In this document: piece after piece, positions 59,893 through 64,000 of the stretch
Layout: each line of letters starts with the position of its first letter
Position numbering within the stretch: the stretch's first letter is position 1
NCBI GenBank assembly: GCA_000198515.1
Contig: FP929140.1
Span: forward strand, 3,074,527 to 3,138,526
DNA length: 64,000 nucleotides
Reading direction: 5' to 3'
Source of the DNA: a gamma proteobacterium HdN1
GTDB lineage: Bacteria; Pseudomonadota; Gammaproteobacteria; Pseudomonadales; Ketobacteraceae
The notes under the pieces: generated by a model
Seen by the model: the letters and a program-made list of their open reading frames with translations, nothing else
What the model was told of the DNA's origin: nothing
Database searches by the model: none
Translations under genes and position numbers: made by a program

Positions 59893-60552
59893 ATGTTTAC
59901 AGGCATTATCGAAGCGGTTGGCCACATTTCTCGCATCGACCGCAAAGGCGGCGATTGGCAATTGACCGTAAAAACCGGCAAATTGGATCTAGGGGATGTG
60001 CGCCTAGGGGACAGTATCGCCGTTTCAGGCGTGTGCCTGACGGTGACCGCGCTTCTATCTGATGGCTTTCAGGCCGACGTATCCAACGAGACGCTTGCGT
60101 GCACCGCATTTCGTGACCTGAAAGCGGGTAGTCGCGTCAATCTTGAAAAGGCGCTAACCCTTGCGGCGCGGCTTGGTGGCCATTTGGTGAGCGGCCACGT
60201 GGATGGGGTTGGTGAGGTGATCAACCGAAGCGAAGATGGCCGTTCGATTCGCTTGGAAATTCGTGCGCCCAATTCGCTGGCCCGCTACATCGCTGAAAAA
60301 GGCTCCATTTGCGTCAATGGCGTAAGTCTGACCGTGAACAGCGTAAATGGTGATTGTTTTGGCCTCAACGTGATTCCGCACACTGCGGCAGAAACCACGG
60401 TAGAAGAGTGGCGTACAGGCGCATCCCTGAATCTTGAAGTAGATTTAATTGCGCGCTATCTCGAACGCCTGCAAATGGGCGCAGCCGCTACGGCCTCGAA
60501 AACCGATCCAATTACTTTGGACCTTTTGGCGCGAACCGGCTTTATGCGTTAA
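59893..60552 (+). CDS. ribE: Riboflavin synthase alpha subunit
   Basis: The 219-residue protein has the two lumazine-binding halves: MFTGIIEAVG at the start, DSIAVSGVCLTV in the first barrel and GSICVNGVSLTVN in the second. It converts two lumazines to riboflavin and one pyrimidinedione. It ends at 60552, followed by an unusual 8-unit repeat array instead of a normal intergenic region. Confidence 0.97.
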   Translation: MFTGIIEAVGHISRIDRKGGDWQLTVKTGKLDLGDVRLGDSIAVSGVCLTVTALLSDGFQADVSNETLACTAFRDLKAGSRVNLEKALTLAARLGGHLVSGHVDGVGEVINRSEDGRSIRLEIRAPNSLARYIAEKGSICVNGVSLTVNSVNGDCFGLNVIPHTAAETTVEEWRTGASLNLEVDLIARYLERLQMGAAATASKTDPITLDLLARTGFMR

Positions 60553-60554
60553 CC

Positions 60555-60680
60555 CGAGCCTAGACAGACACGGCCTTAGATTGGCTCAAGCTGGTTTTAC
60601 AAAAGCTGGTTTTACACAAGCTTAGTTTTGCACAAGCCTAGCGTTACACAAACCAAGGTTTACAGAAGCTTAGATTGACA
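60555..60680. repeat. 15-16-bp repeat array filling the ribE-ribBA gap
   Basis: Eight units can be read in register: 60555, 60571, 60587 (15 bp), 60602 (15 bp), 60617, 60633, 60649 and 60665, each 16 bp unless stated. Most follow the pattern CAAGCxTAGxTTxACA. The middle units are nearly identical and the outer ones diverged. The array starts 3 bp after the ribE stop and ends just before the GGAG ribosome site of ribBA. No FMN riboswitch is present. Confidence 0.85.
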
Positions 60681-60691
60681 GGAGTACCGCA

Positions 60692-61822
60692 GTGGAACTG
60701 AATACAATACAGGAACTGGTTGACGACCTGCGTCAGGGCAAAATGGTGATCCTGATGGATGACGAGGATCGGGAAAACGAAGGCGATATCATCATGGCTG
60801 CGAGCATGGTTCGCCCAGAAGATATCAACTTCATGGCCAAATACGCGCGCGGCTTGATTTGCCTTACGTTGACCCGCGAACGTTGCGAGCAGTTGGAGCT
60901 GCCGCTGATGGTCACCAATAACGGTGCGGCTCACGGCACTAATTTTACCGTGTCGATCGAAGCCGCCGAAGGGGTCACTACGGGAATCTCCGCCGCTGAC
61001 CGCGCTCACACCGTTCAGGTTGCGGTGAAGCGTGATGCAGTGCCTAGCGACATCGTTCAGCCGGGACATATTTTCCCGCTCATGGCGCAACCCGGCGGCG
61101 TGTTGCGGCGCGCAGGCCATACCGAAGCAGGCTGCGACCTGACCCGCTTGGCAGGATTTGAGCCGGCTGCGGTGATTGTTGAAGTGATGAACGAAGACGG
61201 CACCATGGCGCGCCGCCCGGATCTGGAAAAATTCGCTCAGCAACACGGCATCAAAATTGGCACCATTGCAGACCTGATTCACTACCGCACAGTAAACGAA
61301 CGTACAGTTGAACAAGTACGCAAAGAAGTTCTGCCGACGCGCTTTGGTAATTTCGACCTGCACGTGTTTAACGATCTAATTGAGGGGCAAACCCATCTTG
61401 CCTTGGTGCGCGGAAATTTGCAGGAGTGCGATGCGCCTTATGTGCGTGTACACGTTGCCGACCCGTTGCGCGATTTAATCGGCGCAATTAAGGATGATGC
61501 AAGCGGCTGGAGCCTAGAAAAAGCCATGCGCTTTATGAATCAGACTGATCAGCCGGGTGTATTTCTTCTGCTGGGCGATTCGTTTCGCCAGCACGATGTA
61601 GAAGACCTGCTCGATAGTTATTTTAGTGGCCTGCAAGGGCCGCGTAGAAAAGCCTCGGCAAAGTCGTCGGGCATGTATCGAACCATCGGCACCGGCGCGC
61701 AGATTCTGCGCCAGCTTGGTGTTACTCGAATGCGGCTGTTGAGCTCGCCGTTACGCTTTTTTGCTATTTCTGGATTTAATCTGGAGATCGTAGAGTACAT
61801 CAACAGTTCAAGCTTTGAATAA
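60692..61822 (+). CDS. ribBA: 3,4-dihydroxy-2-butanone-4-phosphate synthase with degenerate GTP cyclohydrolase II domain
   Basis: The 376-residue protein starts at GTG 60692 with GGAG upstream. The N-terminal RibB domain (1-205) has the metal and substrate motifs [24 protein letters not shown] and [12 protein letters not shown]. The C-terminal domain (about 210-376) aligns with GTP cyclohydrolase II. However, where RibA has its three zinc cysteines and CDCG, this reads [15 protein letters not shown] with no cysteines, so it cannot bind zinc or act as RibA. This fits the RibBX form found in many proteobacteria. A separate ribA must exist elsewhere. Confidence 0.94.
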   Translation: MELNTIQELVDDLRQGKMVILMDDEDRENEGDIIMAASMVRPEDINFMAKYARGLICLTLTRERCEQLELPLMVTNNGAAHGTNFTVSIEAAEGVTTGISAADRAHTVQVAVKRDAVPSDIVQPGHIFPLMAQPGGVLRRAGHTEAGCDLTRLAGFEPAAVIVEVMNEDGTMARRPDLEKFAQQHGIKIGTIADLIHYRTVNERTVEQVRKEVLPTRFGNFDLHVFNDLIEGQTHLALVRGNLQECDAPYVRVHVADPLRDLIGAIKDDASGWSLEKAMRFMNQTDQPGVFLLLGDSFRQHDVEDLLDSYFSGLQGPRRKASAKSSGMYRTIGTGAQILRQLGVTRMRLLSSPLRFFAISGFNLEIVEYINSSSFE

Positions 61823-61827
61823 AGCAT

Positions 61828-61853
61828 ACGTTTTTTAACGACGTTTTTTGAAC
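61828..61853. repeat. 13-bp tandem repeat after ribBA
   Basis: Two units, ACGTTTTTTAACG (61828-61840) and ACGTTTTTTGAAC (61841-61853), begin 6 bp after the stop codon. Confidence 0.75.
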
Positions 61854-61900
61854 AGTATTCCGTCATTGGAAAAACAATTTCGATCCTAAGGGCACCTGTT

Positions 61901-62374
61901 ATGACTATTCGCGTAATTGAAGGCAATTTTTGTGAAACCGCAGCGCGCTTCACCATCGTCGTTGCACGCTTTAATGCATTTGTTGTGGAGAGCCTGCTGC
62001 AGGGCGCAATTGACACCCTCAAGCGCCACGGCGTTGCGGAAAAAGATATTGACGTCGTGCGCGTTCCCGGCGCATTTGAATTACCGCTGGCGGTAAAGAA
62101 AGTTGCCGAAGCCAAAAAGCCCGACGCGATTATCGCTTTAGGCGCAGTCATTCGCGGCGGTACGCCCCACTTTGATTACGTTGCCGGCGAGTGCACCAAG
62201 GGTTTGGCGAGTGTGATGATGGAGAGCGGCATTCCGGTTTCGTTTGGGGTATTGACCACGGACACGATTGAACAAGCCATCGAGCGATCTGGCACCAAAG
62301 CCGGCAACAAAGGCGGCGATGCTGCCTTGGGCGCGTTGGAAATGGTCAGCGTTCTGCGTAATCTTGCAAAATAA
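61901..62374 (+). CDS. ribH: 6,7-dimethyl-8-ribityllumazine synthase
   Basis: The 157-residue enzyme has the lumazine synthase pattern [47 protein letters not shown] and [16 protein letters not shown]. It condenses the RibB product with the RibD product to lumazine, the substrate of RibE. It lies 9 bp before nusB, a normal pairing. Confidence 0.98.
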   Translation: MTIRVIEGNFCETAARFTIVVARFNAFVVESLLQGAIDTLKRHGVAEKDIDVVRVPGAFELPLAVKKVAEAKKPDAIIALGAVIRGGTPHFDYVAGECTKGLASVMMESGIPVSFGVLTTDTIEQAIERSGTKAGNKGGDAALGALEMVSVLRNLAK

Positions 62375-62383
62375 GAGGCGCCT

Positions 62384-63028
62384 GTGAACGAGAAACAACC
62401 CCTTGACGATGCCTCTCACGAGGGGCACGCCAACGCTGCGTCTGCGTCGACAAAACCGCGTAATGAAAAACCGCGCACTGAAAAACCACGCACTGAAAAA
62501 CCACGCAGTGAAAAACCACGCACTGAAAAACCACGCACTGAAAAACCAGAAGGCACGCGGATTGCTGCGCGGCGCAAAGCGCGTAGATTTATCATGCAGG
62601 CCCTGTATCAGTGGCAAATGACTGGCGATAGCCTCTCTAGCATCGAAGCGCAGTTTCGCACCGATAACGACATGCGTAAGACCGATGTTGCCTATTTCCA
62701 TGAGCTGCTACACGGGGTGCCTAGCTGTGTGGCGGATCTGGACAGCGCCATTTCCCCTTTTCTGGATCGTGAAATCACCGAGCTGGATCAGGTGGAACGC
62801 GCGATACTGCGCTTGGCAACCTATGAGCTGCTCAAGCGCCAGGATATTCCCTACCGCGTGGCGATTAACGAGGGCATTGAGCTTGCCAAAACCTTCGGTG
62901 CAACGGAAAGCCACAAATATGTGAATGGCGTTTTGGATAAAGTCGCCCAGCGTTTACGTTATCATGAAGTCAACGCGCAACGCTTAGAGCGAGCTGCGCA
63001 GCGGCAAAATCCTCCCGATAGCGACTAG
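62384..63028 (+). CDS. nusB: Transcription antitermination factor NusB with repeat-rich N-terminus
   Basis: The 214-residue protein starts at GTG 62384 (AGAGG just upstream). Residues from about 62 to 200 are a complete NusB domain: [26 protein letters not shown]-like segment, [44 protein letters not shown]. It binds boxA RNA with NusE in ribosomal antitermination. Ordinary NusB is about 140-160 residues. The additional N-terminus contains six KPRxE pentapeptides (residues 24-53), lysine- and arginine-rich and probably disordered. Confidence 0.95.
   Translation: MNEKQPLDDASHEGHANAASASTKPRNEKPRTEKPRTEKPRSEKPRTEKPRTEKPEGTRIAARRKARRFIMQALYQWQMTGDSLSSIEAQFRTDNDMRKTDVAYFHELLHGVPSCVADLDSAISPFLDREITELDQVERAILRLATYELLKRQDIPYRVAINEGIELAKTFGATESHKYVNGVLDKVAQRLRYHEVNAQRLERAAQRQNPPDSD
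62453..62542 (+). repeat. 15-bp coding repeat in nusB (KPRxE x6)
   Basis: Six consecutive 15-bp units encode [30 protein letters not shown], then a partial KPEG. Copies 2-6 differ at one or two bases each, so the expansion is recent. Confidence 0.96.
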
Positions 63029-63113
63029 CTAGCCGTAGTTCGGCGCGTAGGGCTGAAGAGTCGCGAGTACGAGTAGAGGGTAAGAGCAGACAAAAATAGC
63101 AGCAGGGTGCGCA

Positions 63114-64000
63114 GTGGGCGAGTTTGATCTGATACGGGCGTATTTTCAGCCTCTCAATGAGTCGGTGGTGCAAAATACCCGCAAGGCAGATCACGGCCTT
63201 TTGCTTGGCATTGGCGACGATTGTGCGCTGTTGTCTTGTGTTGCAGAACCGGCGCTTGCAATGTCGCTGGATACGCTCGTCGAGGGCGTACACTTTCTTG
63301 CCGGAACAGATGCCGCAAGGCTCGGCCATAAAGCGCTCGCGGTCAACCTCAGCGATCTTGCCGCGATGGGCGCAGAACCGCGATGGTTCATGCTTGGGCT
63401 TACCTTTCCGCAAACCGATACCACTTGGCTTGCAGAATTTTCGCGTGGCTTGGCTCGCTTGGCGCACGAAGCGAAAATCTTGCTGATCGGCGGCGATACC
63501 ACCCGTGGCCCGCTTGCAATCACGCTGCAAGTGACCGGCGCGGTTCCGCCAAATCGGGCATTACGACGTGACGCCGCGCAAGTGGGCGACGATGTCTGGG
63601 TAAGCGGTACTTTGGGCCTCGCGGGGCTGGGCCTTGCTGCGCGCCAGCAGGCTTGGGCGGAAAGCGAACACACCCAGGCATGGTTCGATCGGCTGGAAAT
63701 CCCGCAGCCGCGCCTCGCTTTGGGGCTTGCCTTGCGCGGCATTGCGCACGCCTGCATTGACGTTTCGGACGGATTTTTGCAGGATTTGGCGCACATCTTA
63801 AAAGCCTCTGGCGTATCGGCCCGTTTGGATCTTGATGCGATTCCGGTTCCAGTGTGGGAGCCTTTGCACTTGGATTTGTCAGCCACGCTTTTTAGTCAGA
63901 GTGCTCTGCGCGATTTTTGTATACGCTGTGGCGACGATTATGAATTATGCTTTACTGCGCCATTCGCGCAGCGTGCGGCCATTGAAACGCTGTCCAAAAC
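63114..64000 (+). CDS. thiL: Thiamine-monophosphate kinase (cut by window edge)
   Basis: The frame from GTG 63114 (GEFDLIRAYF) is open to the end of the window, 295 codons. ThiL motifs are visible: GIGDDCALL, SLDTLVEGVHF, ALAVNLSDLAAMGAEPRW, LIGGDTTRG, DVWVSGTLG, DVSDGFLQDLAHI, RCGDDYELCF. It phosphorylates thiamine monophosphate to thiamine diphosphate using ATP. CAGGG lies upstream of the GTG. The position after nusB is typical of proteobacteria. Confidence 0.96.
   Translation, partial: MGEFDLIRAYFQPLNESVVQNTRKADHGLLLGIGDDCALLSCVAEPALAMSLDTLVEGVHFLAGTDAARLGHKALAVNLSDLAAMGAEPRWFMLGLTFPQTDTTWLAEFSRGLARLAHEAKILLIGGDTTRGPLAITLQVTGAVPPNRALRRDAAQVGDDVWVSGTLGLAGLGLAARQQAWAESEHTQAWFDRLEIPQPRLALGLALRGIAHACIDVSDGFLQDLAHILKASGVSARLDLDAIPVPVWEPLHLDLSATLFSQSALRDFCIRCGDDYELCFTAPFAQRAAIETLSK

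Noticed and set aside
60555-60680. CRISPR array
   Set aside because: Repeats are 15-16 bp, contiguous and without spacers, and no cas gene is present. The same applies to the other tandem repeats.
60553-60691. Possible FMN riboswitch before ribBA
   Set aside because: The conserved RFN sequence blocks are absent and the space is filled by the 15-16 bp repeat array.

Overview
The window reads as chromosomal DNA of a free-living Gram-negative bacterium, most likely a betaproteobacterium. The gene order nrdR-ribD-ribE-ribBA-ribH-nusB-thiL, the degenerate second domain of RibBA, a PEP-CTERM protein, a TsdBA cytochrome pair, TonB-dependent iron uptake and two classes of sigma-54 promoter fit that group. 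I cannot place the genus. I found no tRNA, rRNA, CRISPR array, insertion sequence or phage gene.

Layout. 1-2.1 kb: the start of a copper ATPase, a secreted alanine-rich protein and a PEP-CTERM protein with its own sigma-54 promoter. 2.5-7.4 kb: a MOSC protein, then translationally coupled tsdB-tsdA-M20 peptidase, and an alpha/beta hydrolase. 7.5-10.6 kb: two paralogous propeller-like lipoproteins around a small membrane protein. 10.8-15.0 kb: MFS transporter, flavin reductase, thiol peroxidase and ManC. 15.1-19.3 kb: a 1400-residue DUF4011/SF1 helicase/nuclease resembling the Hhe antiphage protein. 19.9-32.4 kb: an exopolysaccharide cluster on the minus strand (sugar transferase, ParA-like protein, Wza, Wzz, GT4, Wzy, two GT2, Wzx, and a secreted glycosidase-like protein), followed by two acyltransferase-like genes and a polysaccharide deacetylase. 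35.5-39.7 kb: a Fur-box-controlled siderophore receptor operon. 39.9-41.3 kb: argD behind an apparent transcription attenuator. 41.4-49.2 kb: nitrate assimilation, with a nitrate reductase and its flavoprotein divergent from a nitrate transporter and a PP2C-kinase, both transcription units behind near-perfect sigma-54 promoters. 49.3-58 kb: methyltransferase, chemoreceptor, CBS protein, glyA, ArsC-like protein, CPA1 antiporter, DUF695 protein and a split YeeE/YedE sulfur transporter. 58.2-64 kb: nrdR, the riboflavin genes, nusB and the start of thiL.

The most striking item is the argD leader (41127-41313). It has a perfect -35 box, a 32-codon arginine- and alanine-rich leader peptide that may be translated from a leaderless transcript, and four RNA segments that can form three mutually exclusive pairings (1:2, 2:3 antiterminator, 3:4 terminator). 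This is the trp/his attenuator layout in front of an arginine-biosynthesis gene, and I know of no described arginine example of this kind. The second theme is that 13-22 bp tandem duplications sit at or just after stop codons, at promoters and in N-terminal coding regions at more than a dozen places, which suggests a genome-wide slippage or duplication process.
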